The position numbers and the translations under genes are program-made. A stretch of 64,000 bases of DNA. Origin: JAJCYL01 sp963664285. Its GTDB lineage: Bacteria; Bacteroidota; Bacteroidia; Cytophagales; Cyclobacteriaceae. Below, one piece after another: positions 10,362-19,891 of the stretch. The notes beneath the pieces were generated by a model, which was given only the letters and a program-made list of their open reading frames with translations, was not told where the DNA came from and searched no databases. Within the stretch, counting starts at the first letter, position 1, and each line of letters opens with the position of its first letter. The stretch covers positions 248,001 to 312,000 of the forward strand of contig CAXXNX010000040.1 in the NCBI GenBank assembly GCA_963664285.2, in the 5' to 3' direction.

Positions 10362-11105
10362 TTAACTCAAAGTTTTGATCTTATTTTCTCTAATGTAAAC
10401 TTCCTGATTGTCCCACTTGATTTTAATCCAAATTCCCTCTTTACCAAGAATATCTACCCTGTGCCCTTTTTTAATTATTCCTATTACATCAGCGCCTCCG
10501 GATGGTCCGGACATAAGGTACGTTTGTGGGTCAACAATTATTCCTTTGTCAAAAGAAATACCGTAGTTCAGTAAGTAAAAAATTAAACCAAGACTAAGAA
10601 TATAGGCTATACCTGGTGTAGTCGGCCTCTTCCCTGTTTTTCCTTTCTGAAGAAGGATCAAACCAAAAAGAACTAAAGAGATTGCAATCATCAACCCCAT
10701 TAGTTGTAACCTGTAGCGGTTATAGATATTTATAAAAAAATCGACGTCATTAAAATCATATCCGGTCAATTGATTTTCTCTGGCAATCTCTTCAAGTTTT
10801 GCCAGCACCTTTTTATTAGAGGTTAGATTATAATATTGGTTGAGGAAATACATGGCGCCGCTAACATCACCTAAACCCTCTTTGATAAAGGCCATCTTCA
10901 AAAGCATGCCAGGCGTATAATCACCTTGCTCCAGGACAGTATTATAAACTTCAAACGATTCCGTATACTTATTTGCCTCAAAAAGAGAATCAGCATGAAT
11001 TAATTGTTGCGCTGAACCCGAACCAAAACCATTGGTACTAACGATCAACAAGCTGATAAGTATGCTTATCCCAAAAACCAAATTACCGCTTTGGATTTTA
11101 TTCAT
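10362..11105 (-). CDS. TPR and SH3-like domain membrane protein (BatE-like)
   Basis: The 247-aa protein starts with a hydrophobic signal/anchor (about 8-27). A tetratricopeptide-like helical region follows (about 35-115; 'ADSLFEANKYTESFEVYNTV'), then two transmembrane segments (about 130-150 and 165-185). The C-terminal bacterial SH3 domain ('SGPSGGADVIGIIKKGHRVD', then 'GIWIKIKW') is typical. The layout matches proteins annotated as BatE or TPR/SH3 proteins in Bacteroidota, thought to act in the periplasm. It is intact and sits next to tRNA-Lys, transcribed away from it. Confidence 0.75.
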   Translation of the reverse strand: MNKIQSGNLVFGISILISLLIVSTNGFGSGSAQQLIHADSLFEANKYTESFEVYNTVLEQGDYTPGMLLKMAFIKEGLGDVSGAMYFLNQYYNLTSNKKVLAKLEEIARENQLTGYDFNDVDFFINIYNRYRLQLMGLMIAISLVLFGLILLQKGKTGKRPTTPGIAYILSLGLIFYLLNYGISFDKGIIVDPQTYLMSGPSGGADVIGIIKKGHRVDILGKEGIWIKIKWDNQEVYIRENKIKTLS

Positions 11106-11180
11106 GGCCTCCTAACTTTGCACTTCCAAAATTAAGAGAACGGATAATTAATCACTAAGTTTTCCATCTCCCATTGCTAA

Positions 11181-11253
11181 GACTGGCTAGCTCAGTTGGC
11201 AGAGCAACGCCCTTTTAAGGCGTGGGTCCTGGGTTCGAGCCCCAGGCCAGTCA
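11181..11253 (+). tRNA. tRNA-Lys (UUU)
   Basis: A full cloverleaf can be drawn: acceptor GACTGGC/GCCAGTC, D-arm GCTC/GAGC, anticodon stem ACGCC/GGCGT around the loop CTTTTAA (anticodon TTT), and T-arm CTGGG-TTCGAGC-CCCAG with discriminator A. The 3' CCA is not encoded directly after the discriminator base. Confidence 0.97.
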
Positions 11254-11265
11254 CACCAATTAACG

Positions 11266-11299
11266 ATAACCAATTGTAATCCAGTTGGTTATTTTTTTT
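11266..11299 (+). terminator. Rho-independent terminator of tRNA-Lys
   Basis: The stem ATAACCAA / TTGGTTAT (11266-11273 with 11285-11292) is followed by a run of eight T, about 12 nt after the tRNA. Confidence 0.75.
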
Positions 11300-11547
11300 G
11301 TACTCTCACGGGGTAAACATTTAACTAAACTCCTCCTCTTTGCGGTTGTCTTGTATTAATACGAGAATACCGCGGATGGAATAGATATACTTTCACAATG
11401 TTATGAGGTCAGTTTTGAACTATTTCATGTTGTACGACCTACCTCTTTCTGGAGCTAATAATTTCTAATTAAGCCTAATTAAGGTAATCCAACAAATTTG
11501 GCAAGTGTTAATATTAACCCGAAAAATTCATAGTAGACAATAAAAAA

Positions 11548-11609
11548 CAGGCATAAATTGCTTATATTGAGATAGTTAGACAACAAAATAAGCAATTAAT
11601 TTATGCCTG
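11548..11609 (+). promoter_or_regulatory. Fold-back inverted repeat over the IS1380 transposase start
   Basis: CAGGCATAAATTGCTTAT (11548-11565) pairs with ATAAGCAATT-AATTTATGCCTG (11588-11609), apart from a 4-nt bulge. The second arm contains the transposase ATG (11603). A transcript entering from outside the element would fold and bury the start codon, whereas one starting in or after the first arm would not. This resembles the protection against impinging transcription known for IS10 and IS50. The same repeat is present in all six copies. Confidence 0.6.
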
Positions 11610-12919
11610 AATATAAGGAAAAAGATACCGTATTTTATCGAGGAAAACAAGCTTTTAAATTTGATTTTTCAGCATCAGCGATTAGCTCAGACGGAGCGAT
11701 ATTGTTAAGTGAAAAAGTAGAGAGAAAGACTGGTCTATTAAAAAGCTTCGCCGCACTGATTCCTGACTATCGAAACCCCTTTTTTATCGAATACACTTAT
11801 GAAGAAATGCTTCGCCAACGGGTGTTTTTAATGATGCAGGGCTATCAGGATTGCAATGACGAACAAAAACTCCGAGAGGATCCGGTGATCCGTAAAGTAC
11901 TAGATAGCGGATTATGTTCCCAGCCTACTTTAAGTCGATTTGAAAACAAGGCCGATCGGAGTCTGATCTACCAGATGAGTCAATGGTTTGTAGACCGTTA
12001 TGTAGAGGAGTTGAAAGAGAAGACTGGTCAAATCATCATTGATGTAGATGGTACCGATGACCCTACTCATGGATCCCAACAACTCAGTTTGTATAATGGC
12101 TATTATGGACAGACTATGTACCATGAGTTGTTCTTTAAGGACGGGAACACCGGTCAGGTCATTTTACCAGTACTACGTCCGGGCAATTGTCACTCCAACA
12201 AATGGTTTGTGGCCTTATTGAAAAGGATTGTCATTAAAATCAGAAAAAAACTGCCCTCAGTAAAGATCCTTATTCGAGCGGATAGTGGCTTTTCAGGAGC
12301 ATCTTTTTATCGGATAGCTAAGCAGTTTGACCTTCAATTTTGTTTAGGTATTAGTAGTAATGAAGTTTTAAAGACTTTTACCAAACAGACTATCATTGAA
12401 GTAAAAAAGGAATATGCTTCAAAAATCATCAAACATCAAGAGTTTGTTGGCCCATTTACTTACCAGGCCAAAAGCTGGGATCGTTCTGAAAAGCTGTACG
12501 CCAAAGTGGAGTCTACCGGAAAAGGAATGAATGTCCGTTACTTTGTGAGCAACTTTGAAGCGATGACCGCTCAACAGATTTACTTTGATTTTTATGTCAA
12601 GCGAGGTGATGCCAGTGAAAATCGAATAAAGGAACTCAAAAACATGACTTATTCCGACCGGCTTTCCTGTCATCGCTACTGGGCCAATTTCATGCGTTTA
12701 ATCATCGCTACCCTCTGTTATGAAATGTTCCGGCAGATTAAATTATTAATTGCCAAAACAAAACACCACTTTGCTAAACGATGGCAAGTGGACAATATCC
12801 GGCTTTACCTGATGAAGGTTGGAGCGTGCCTGAAAGAAAGGAAAAGATCATTGACAATACAATTCTCAAGAGCCTTTAGATATCAATACCTGCTGGGCGA
12901 TTTGCTTACGGTGAACTGA
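11603..12919 (+). CDS. IS1380-family transposase (copy 2)
   Basis: The 438-aa frame has the same residues as copy 1 throughout the catalytic motifs (D147/D149 region, D227, E339). The gene is intact even though its element has lost one end. It could act in trans on the other copies but probably cannot move its own element. Confidence 0.95.
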   Translation: MPEYKEKDTVFYRGKQAFKFDFSASAISSDGAILLSEKVERKTGLLKSFAALIPDYRNPFFIEYTYEEMLRQRVFLMMQGYQDCNDEQKLREDPVIRKVLDSGLCSQPTLSRFENKADRSLIYQMSQWFVDRYVEELKEKTGQIIIDVDGTDDPTHGSQQLSLYNGYYGQTMYHELFFKDGNTGQVILPVLRPGNCHSNKWFVALLKRIVIKIRKKLPSVKILIRADSGFSGASFYRIAKQFDLQFCLGISSNEVLKTFTKQTIIEVKKEYASKIIKHQEFVGPFTYQAKSWDRSEKLYAKVESTGKGMNVRYFVSNFEAMTAQQIYFDFYVKRGDASENRIKELKNMTYSDRLSCHRYWANFMRLIIATLCYEMFRQIKLLIAKTKHHFAKRWQVDNIRLYLMKVGACLKERKRSLTIQFSRAFRYQYLLGDLLTVN

Positions 12920-13062
12920 CCGATCAGTTAAACAGTTTGGTTTAATCAAAAAAATGTTCTTCCATAAGAACACAATAGAGCTTTGACTGAAAATTGAAAA
13001 ATTCTAACAAAAAAACGCTCTAATGTCCTTTGAAATCCAGAAACCTGGTTGATCTTCAAATT

Positions 13063-15088
13063 AGTGTCTGTATGAAAACAGGCTAATATGCTGATTATCC
13101 ATCATATTCGTATTTTTTCCATCAAATCAGCGCTGAATTATTCTCGAATCTGATTCAGTAGAATTATCAAATTCACAAATATTATCAAGAACAGTTGCGT
13201 TGTAGCCTGTTAATTGGCCATTTGAAGGTTTTCCATTCAAAAACCCCAAAGAATTCACTTTGAGATTCGCAGGCTTTTTGGTCTGCCGGGGAGTAAAATC
13301 CCTGTCCTTTTTTTGTTCATTCAGTGTAGAAAAGAAACGATTTTTTCGGTTGGTTTATCAGGATTAATCATTATATTGCATATAACCGATATAAATACAA
13401 ACCATGAGGAAATCCTTCCAGCCCCAACTTACCCTGAGATGCACACCCATCGAGCAAGTAGAGGCTCCGGTGAAAACTAAAAGCCACTTAGCTGCCCTGG
13501 CAGCCGCCCTTCAATATATCTATGTCCAACCTGAATGGAACCAGCGTATTTTTGAATTACTTTCTTCCAAACTCATTGAGGGAAAGAAAAAGACGGGCCG
13601 TGAGGGTATGAGTCTGTGGGAGGTCTTCGTATTGGCCCAGGTGCGCCTGTGCATGAACATCTCTTACGATGAGTTACACCATATCTCCAATTACGACACG
13701 TTGGTACGGGGCATTATGGGGGTGCTACCTACCGACTACTCTGTGGGCAAACAGTATAAGTACCAGAACATTTATGACAATGTGACCTTGCTGGACGATG
13801 AACTGCTCATCGGCATCAATGATGTAATCGTAGCAGCAGGTCACCAGGTGTTTAAAAAAAAAAGGAAAAACCGGAGGGGAGGAAGTTGCCTTGCGTTGCA
13901 AGACCGATAGTTTCGTGGTAGAAACCGACACCCACTTTCCTACCGACTACAACCTGCTATGGGACAGTGCCAGAAAGTGTATAGATGTAGCTGATTTATT
14001 GGTCTCAAAAAGGTATTTTACTGGCTGGCGTAAGTCCGGGGATTGGCGCAGATCCCTCAAAAGGCTGATGCGCAGCGTGGGCAGGACCACCGGCTCAGGA
14101 GGAAAAAACAAAGAGGAGCGGGTAGAGCAGGCTGCCACTTCCTATCTGACTAAAGCCCGTGCTTTGAGCAAGAAAGTGGGCCAAATGTTGGAAAAACATC
14201 AGGGAAACTCTATCGAGGAGTTCGCAGCCCTGATGGCATTGACCTATTATCTTGAGATGTTGGAAAAGCACATCGAGTTGCTCGACAGGCGGTTGATCAG
14301 AGCAGAGACCATTCCCCATGCCGAAAAAGTCTTTTCCATCTTTCAACCTTATGCCGAAATGATCAAAAAAGGCAAACTGCACCCCAATGTGGAGATCGGT
14401 AAGAATCTGGCCATCACTTCGGATCAATACCATTTACTCATAGACTGGCAAATAGCTGAAAAACAAACCGACAACCAACTTACCCTATCAATTGCCCGGC
14501 GTATCGCTGAGAAATACCCCATCCAAAGCCTGAGCACCGACAAGGGGTTTTCCGATAAAGAGGATAAAGCAACTCTGCAAACCTTCATCCCAGAAGTGAT
14601 CATGCCTAAAAAGGGTAGGTTAAACAAAGAAGAAAAAGCCATCGAATCAGCGCCAGCCTTCAAAAGGTTGAAAAACAAGCATTCTGCTATCGAATCCAAC
14701 ATTAATGAGCTGGAACACCGGGGATTGGACCGACGCCCGAACCGTACCCGCAAAACTTTCAATAGCTACATCGGGTTGGCCATTACTGCCTACAACCTTC
14801 ACAAGATCGGGCGTAAACTCCAGGCTGACCGTCTGGCCGCCCAGCAGCAAGCCAATTGCCAGAAACAAGCAGCTTAATCACCTTTTAGCTGTTTAATAAG
14901 GATTAGGCACTGGCAGAAGTGCGTCCTGGCCAGGCTAAAACCCGGCTATTTTTATCAAAAACCATCAAAAACAATGAATAAAAGCAAAGTCACCCTTTAT
15001 TAGTCAGCAAGGTGAGTGATTTTTTTATTGTTCCATTTTAAGCAATATTTTAATACGACCTAAAACTCGCTGTTTTCTTAGAGACACT
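13063..15088 (+). mobile_element. ISNCY-type insertion sequence, copy 2 (2026 bp)
   Basis: It has the same ends and length as copy 1, in the opposite orientation. The left flank is AATT (inside IS1380 copy 2) but the right flank is AAAT (next to the helicase). The flanks do not match, so the two sides were probably brought together by recombination or deletion and not by a single insertion. Confidence 0.9.
13404..14877 (+). pseudogene. ISNCY-family transposase (copy 2), split by an A10 tract
   Basis: This is near-identical to copy 1, differing at a few residues (for example 'HFPTDYN' where copy 1 has 'HFPTGYN'). It has the same ten-A run after 'HQVF', separating the N-terminal 153 residues from the catalytic region. 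Both A10 copies keep otherwise uninterrupted frames on each side, which slightly favours functional slippage over decay. Confidence 0.8.
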
Positions 15089-15089
15089 A

Positions 15090-16604
15090 AATAGGAATTT
15101 TAAAAGACCTAAAATTATTGATAATAACCAAATACTGGACTCAATGTGGGAAATCCAGTATACAGACCGACAGGGTAAGATAAGAGATGGTTTAAAAACA
15201 TCTCTCTTAAAGTATAAAGCCAAAAATGGCAGAAATATATTTTACACCTATCCGCCTAGTAAAATTAGGCTAGAAATGGATGGATCATTTTCGGTTGGAG
15301 GGAAGTCTCCATCATCAGAGAAAGTTGATTTGGAAGTTTTTAATGGGTATTCAAAATATTTATTTCAAACACGTTTTTCTAAAGGCATAATTTCCACACA
15401 AGATTCTGCGTACATAGCAAATTATCTTTTAAGTAAACATGCCAGAATTGGAGAAATGCTTAATCTACGATTTCCGCACATCATAGTTGATGAAGCACAG
15501 GATAATTCTGCTTTACAGCATGCCCTTTTTGGCAAACTAATCGAACAGGGGTTGGGTAACATTGAATTTATTGGAGACCCGTACCAGAGTCTTTATGAGT
15601 GGCGTGATGCAGATCCTAAGCTTTTTAATGAAAAGTATAATGACACAGAAAATTGGCAAGGGTTGGCCTTAACTGATAATAGAAGGTCTCCACAACGAAT
15701 TATCGACTGCTTTTCATTGCTTCGTAAACATGATGATCCAACAGTTAATACCGCTTGTCCTGAGGATAAAGAAATACCAGTAACTATATATAGTTATAGT
15801 TCTACCAACACACCTCATATTGTACAGCACTTTGATCAATTGTGCCAATCAAATGGGCTGGAAAAAAATCAAATAGTGGTTAGAGGGAATGCATTGAAAA
15901 ACCGAATGTTGGGAAAAGAAGCAGATCAAGTACCGTGGAAAAGTGGGCTTCCCTATAGGATCATTGAAGCAAGGCACAAGTATGAGGGAAATGAAATAAA
16001 AGAAGCAGTGAAGACCATAAGATCAATTGCCGTATCCTTAGTTGGTCAGGGTAAGGAATACGCGGAACTCAGGGAATTGGAATTGGAATTAAAGACCGAT
16101 AATCAGTTTAATGCAATAATGTTGGGCATACTCCACGATATGCCCAATTTCAATCTTACAATTTCAGACTGGACATCTCAGACACAAGTTTTTCTAAAAG
16201 GCAAGCTTGATTTATCCTTCGATGTGGATTTTGAATTAAAAGATCGAAACTCCAAGTATTTTAACAAATCAATTCTAGGAGAACCCCTTGAGCAGCATTT
16301 TAAGCGTAATTATTCCGAAAGCAAAATTCCTATCACAACAGTACATCAAGTTAAGGGTAAAACATTGGATTCAATCCTAGTCTTCTTTAATGAGAAGAAA
16401 CATAAAGACAACATAACCTTTTCAGACATTGAGGGGAGCAGACAAGAATTTCCAAGTGAAAAGCAACGCATCATTTATGTGGCATTGTCACGACCAAAAC
16501 ATTTATTGGCTATGGCATTTCCAGATAGTATTTCAGTTGAGGATATAAAATTGAAATTTGGTAATAACGTTCACGTAATATTCAATGAGGAATTAAATGG
16601 ATGA
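15090..16604 (+). pseudogene. UvrD/Rep-family (SF1) helicase, GajB-like, 5' end removed
   Basis: The frame is open back to the ISNCY boundary; the first ATG inside it is at 15144. Numbering from that Met, motif II is 'IIVDEAQDNS' (about 113-122), motif III 'GDPYQSLYEWRDADP' (about 144-158) and motif IV 'LTDNRRSP'. Near the C-terminus are motif V 'TTVHQVKGKTLDSI' and motif VI 'RIIYVALSRPKHL'. The Walker A and Ia motifs that precede these in SF1 helicases are absent, so the ATPase should not work. The size and motif spacing recall GajB-type helicases of anti-phage systems, but no GajA-like nuclease is present here. The next frame overlaps its stop (ATGA), suggesting an operon. Confidence 0.75.
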
Positions 16605-16690
16605 AAAGTGAAAAGCACGAACAGCCAACAATCGATATAGCGCATGCCTCTAACTGCTGCTTGAAACTGATGTCAAATCCGCCATTTTAG

Positions 16691-17197
16691 ATGATATTTG
16701 ACAGGTCTGGAGGCACAGCGCCATATCTAGGTCGTTACGTCTTATGGGACATTCTCACAGGGATTTTGGAGAAAGTGAAGTTTGTGAAAAGAGATAACTC
16801 GGGGGATTATTTAAAAAAACCGGTACTAAATACCACGAAGGTATTCATGAGATGGATATCTCCTTCTCTGGTTGGTTTAATTATATCATATTACTTATTT
16901 GAAAATATGAAGGGTGTCAATACAGAAAATGGAGTTGTATTGGTTGACCTCCTACTTTTACTGACATTTTTTGGATTCCGGGGATGGAAAACGGATCTGA
17001 AACAAAACTACAAACTGGAAGAGTGGCAAATTCCAGATGGATCTTTACTGGATAATTTTGACTTTACTAAAGAAGAAAAAATAAAAGTGCATGATGAAGA
17101 TATTACATTCGGACTTAAGTATTTCCTCTACCGGATATTACCTATCTTAGGTTTGATTGCAACTTATCTTTATTTTACTCTTCATGCTTTCAACTAA
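16691..17197 (+). CDS. Uncharacterised membrane protein with three predicted helices
   Basis: The 168-aa product has hydrophobic segments at about 57-71 ('PSLVGLIISYYLF'), 82-97 ('VVLVDLLLLLTFFGF') and 145-166 ('RILPILGLIATYLYF'). I do not recognise a family. The same frame is open upstream from an ATG at 16601, which overlaps the helicase stop, and is interrupted only by a TAG at 16688-16690. The original gene may therefore have been about 198 aa and now carry an amber codon. It overlaps the cytidine deaminase start by 14 nt, as expected for translational coupling. Confidence 0.55.
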   Translation: MIFDRSGGTAPYLGRYVLWDILTGILEKVKFVKRDNSGDYLKKPVLNTTKVFMRWISPSLVGLIISYYLFENMKGVNTENGVVLVDLLLLLTFFGFRGWKTDLKQNYKLEEWQIPDGSLLDNFDFTKEEKIKVHDEDITFGLKYFLYRILPILGLIATYLYFTLHAFN

Positions 17198-17618
17198 TTT
17201 ATTCGATAAAGAGAGTTCTGAAAATAAGGAACTAATAACCGAAGCAAGGAAGTCATCCCTAAATTCATATTCGCCATATAGTAATTTCAAAGTGGGAGCT
17301 GCACTATTGACTTATTCCGGGGAGATATTTAGCGGTTGCAATGTGGAAAATGCCTCATATGGACTTACAATTTGTGCTGAAAGAAACTCAATATTTAGAG
17401 CTGTTGGTAGTATCGGTGGCGATATGAAAATCAAAAAAATTGCGATTTACACCGATACGGATCTACTTGCTACCCCTTGCGGTGCGTGCAGACAAGTAAT
17501 TCAAGAGTTCCAAAGAAATTCAGAAATAATACTTAGCAATGGAAAAGATGTCAAAAAATTTACCATGGATGAACTCTTACCCAATCCATTTGACCTCAAG
17601 GAATTCAATGGATTATAA
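17184..17618 (+). CDS. cdd: Cytidine deaminase
   Basis: The small tetrameric-type cytidine deaminase converts cytidine or deoxycytidine to the uridine form in pyrimidine salvage. It shows substrate residues 'NVENASYGLT', the zinc ligand and catalytic Glu in 'CAERNSIFRAVG', and the two further zinc cysteines in 'PCGACRQVIQEF'. I chose the ATG at 17184 (144 aa), because an earlier in-frame TTG would add a stretch encoded inside the upstream gene. The next gene starts immediately at its stop. It is intact. In this context it may be housekeeping salvage, or part of the helicase-linked cluster. Confidence 0.9.
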   Translation: MLSTNLFDKESSENKELITEARKSSLNSYSPYSNFKVGAALLTYSGEIFSGCNVENASYGLTICAERNSIFRAVGSIGGDMKIKKIAIYTDTDLLATPCGACRQVIQEFQRNSEIILSNGKDVKKFTMDELLPNPFDLKEFNGL

Positions 17619-17765
17619 GTGAAAAAGATAGCGATTGACATTGATGGCTTTATAGTTAATCAGATACCGCCGATTCTAAAAGTGATCAAGAAGCTTTACG
17701 AAATTTCTGCGACTTACAATCAAATAACGAACTATAGTTTTAAAGAGACGGAAAACTCTTTTCAA
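17619..17765 (+). pseudogene. HAD-type 5'(3')-nucleotidase-like, N-terminal fragment
   Basis: A GTG start directly after the deaminase stop opens 'MKKIAIDIDGFIVNQIPPIL'. The DxDG motif is that of HAD phosphatases, here like deoxyribonucleotidases. Homology fades after about 45 residues ('ITNYSFKETEN'), where the DNA changes into the opposite-strand DUF4143 fragment. Only the N-terminus survives and it should be inactive. Adjacency to Cdd fits nucleotide metabolism. Confidence 0.55.
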
Positions 17766-18083
17766 CAGGACAGATGGCGTAGTGATTTTGGGTACCTAAA
17801 TCTTTGGAGGCTATATGGAATCCCCGTGATACCTTAGGTGTGGTAGAAAATTTTATTTCAACCAGGGTCATCGGAACTTCGGATTTAGTGATCACCAAAC
17901 CGGCTTCGGTACTGTCATGGGTACGATAGAAAAATAATTTCGCCCAATCAGGCATTAAACTGATGATTTGATTGACGATATATGTTTCCCAGGAATTAAC
18001 AACGGAAGGATGTCCACTGAGGTCAAAAAATGATTTAATCCCAAGCAGTTGATGAAGAATTCCGGTATCAGTCGGATATCAAC
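17766..18083 (-). pseudogene. DUF4143-type AAA ATPase, C-terminal fragment
   Basis: Reading right to left the frame gives 'PTDTGILHQLLGIKSFFDLS', 'SWETYIVNQI', then 'KLFFYRTHDSTEAGLVITKS' and 'KVSRGFHIASKDLGTQNHYA'. This is the typical C-terminal DUF4143 region of AAA+ ATPases, whose E-x-D/G-L-V-I motif is PD-(D/E)XK-like. The ATPase half is missing. A stop lies just inside the IS1380 copy 3 boundary, so the gene was already damaged there. The left limit is approximate. Confidence 0.7.
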
Positions 18084-18087
18084 TTAA

Positions 18088-19707
18088 CCCGCATTATTCA
18101 TAGGCCACCAATTTTGGGATTAATAACGGGTTGCTAACTATTTTTGATTGGAGTGTATGTATTAATTTGAAGATCAACCAGGTTTCTGGATTTCAAAGGA
18201 CATTAGAGCGTTTTTTTGTTAGAATTTTTCAATTTTCAGTCAAAGCTCTATTGTGTTCTTATGGAAGAACATTTTTTTGATTAAACCAAACTGTTTAACT
18301 GATCGGTCAGTTCACCGTAAGCAAATCGCCCAGCAGGTATTGATATCTAAAGGCTCTTGAGAATTGTATTGTCAATGATCTTTTCCTTTCTTTCAGGCAC
18401 GCCCAACCTTCATCAGGTAAAGCCGGATATTGTCCACTTGCCATCGTTTAGCAAAGTGGTGTTTTGTTTTGGCAATTAATAATTTAATCTGCCGGAACAT
18501 TTCATAACAGAGGGTAGCGATGATTAAACGCATGAAATTGGCCCAGTAGCGATGACAGGAAAGCCGGTCGGAATAAGTCATGTTTTTGAGTTCCTTTATT
18601 CGATTTTCACTGGCATCACCTCGCTTGACATAAAAATCAAAGTAAATCTGTTGAGCGGTCATCGCTTCAAAGTTGCTCACAAAGTAACGGACATTCATTC
18701 CTTTTCCGGTAGACTCCACTTTGGCGTACAGCTTTTCAGAACGATCCCAGCTTTTGGCCTGGTAAGTAAACGGGCCAACAAACTCTTGATGTTTGATGAT
18801 TTTTGAAGCATATTCCTTTTTTACTTCAATGATAGTCTGTTTGGTAAAAGTCTTTAAAACTTCATTACTACTAATACCTAAACAAAATTGAAGGTCAAAC
18901 TGCTTAGCTATCCGATAAAAAGATGCTCCTGAAAAGCCACTATCCGCTCGAATAAGGATCTTTACTGAGGGCAGTTTTTTTCTGATTTTAATGACAATCC
19001 TTTTCAATAAGGCCACAAACCATTTGTTGGAGTGACAATTGCCCGGACGTAGTACTGGTAAAATGACCTGACCGGTGTTCCCGTCCTTAAAGAACAACTC
19101 ATGGTACATAGTCTGTCCATAATAGCCATTATACAAACTGAGTTGTTGGGATCCATGAGTAGGGTCATCGGTACCATCTACATCAATGATGATTTGACCA
19201 GTCTTCTCTTTCAACTCCTCTACATAACGGTCTACAAACCATTGACTCATCTGGTAGATCAGACTCCGATCGGCCTTGTTTTCAAATCGACTTAAAGTAG
19301 GCTGGGAACATAATCCGCTATCTAGTACTTTACGGATCACCGGATCCTCTCGGAGTTTTTGTTCGTCATTGCAATCCTGATAGCCCTGCATCATTAAAAA
19401 CACCCGTTGGCGAAGCATTTCTTCATAAGTGTATTCGATAAAAAAGGGGTTTCGATAGTCAGGAATCAGTGCGGCGAAGCTTTTTAATAGACCAGTCTTT
19501 CTCTCTACTTTTTCACTTAACAATATCGCTCCGTCTGAGCTAATCGCTGATGCTGAAAAATCAAATTTAAAAGCTTGTTTTCCTCGATAAAATACGGTAT
19601 CTTTTTCCTTATATTCAGGCATAAATTAATTGCTTATTTTGTTGTCTAACTATCTCAATATAAGCAATTTATGCCTGTTTTTTATTGTCTACTATGAATT
19701 TTTCGGG
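18088..19707 (-). mobile_element. IS1380-family element, copy 3 (1620 bp)
   Basis: Both ends are complete and flanked by TTAA (18084-18087 and 19708-19711). It is one base shorter than the standard copy because of a single C deletion in the transposase gene. Confidence 0.93.
18307..19622 (-). pseudogene. IS1380-family transposase (copy 3), C-terminal frameshift
   Basis: The sequence matches the other copies until residue 407, where CACGCCCAACC replaces CACGCCCCAACC. The frame then ends after 'LMKVGRA' (409 aa), losing the last ~30 basic residues. All three catalytic motifs are retained, so partial activity cannot be excluded. Confidence 0.88.
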
Positions 19708-19744
19708 TTAATCCTCAAAGAAAGCTTATGGAATTATTTGTCTA

Positions 19745-19889
19745 TTATTGCCATTCTTTCGCCGGCATCTTGATCTGGGGCAAAGAATGCGCATCCATCA
19801 CAATCTTCTTTGGAACTATTTTATTCAGGTATAGAATATATGCGGTTATGTAATAGAACTCATCGGGTTTCAGAAAACCCCGTTCCAGC
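19745..19889 (-). pseudogene. c-type cytochrome, C-terminal fragment
   Basis: Starting right after the DUF4249 stop on the same strand, the frame reads 'LERGFLKPDEFYYITAYILY', then 'MDAHSLPQIKMPAKEW'. This is the usual tail of mono-haem cytochrome c subunits of Bacteroidota dehydrogenases. The haem-binding CxxCH part is absent. I infer that a deletion fused this tail to the end of the DUF4249 gene. Confidence 0.55.
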
Positions 19890-19891
19890 CG

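Larger units (their letters stand above)
11518..13062 (+). mobile_element. IS1380-family element, copy 2 (right end removed)
   Basis: The left end is intact and flanked by TTAA (11514-11517). The element stops at '…GATCTTCAAATT', about 75 bp before its normal right terminus, where ISNCY copy 2 begins. The rest of the IS1380 end does not reappear beyond that ISNCY copy, so flanking DNA has been deleted or exchanged. Confidence 0.9.

Noticed and set aside
15090..16604. A complete Gabija defence system
   Set aside because: The helicase lacks its N-terminal ATPase motifs and no OLD-family GajA nuclease is present on either side, so only resemblance to GajB can be claimed.
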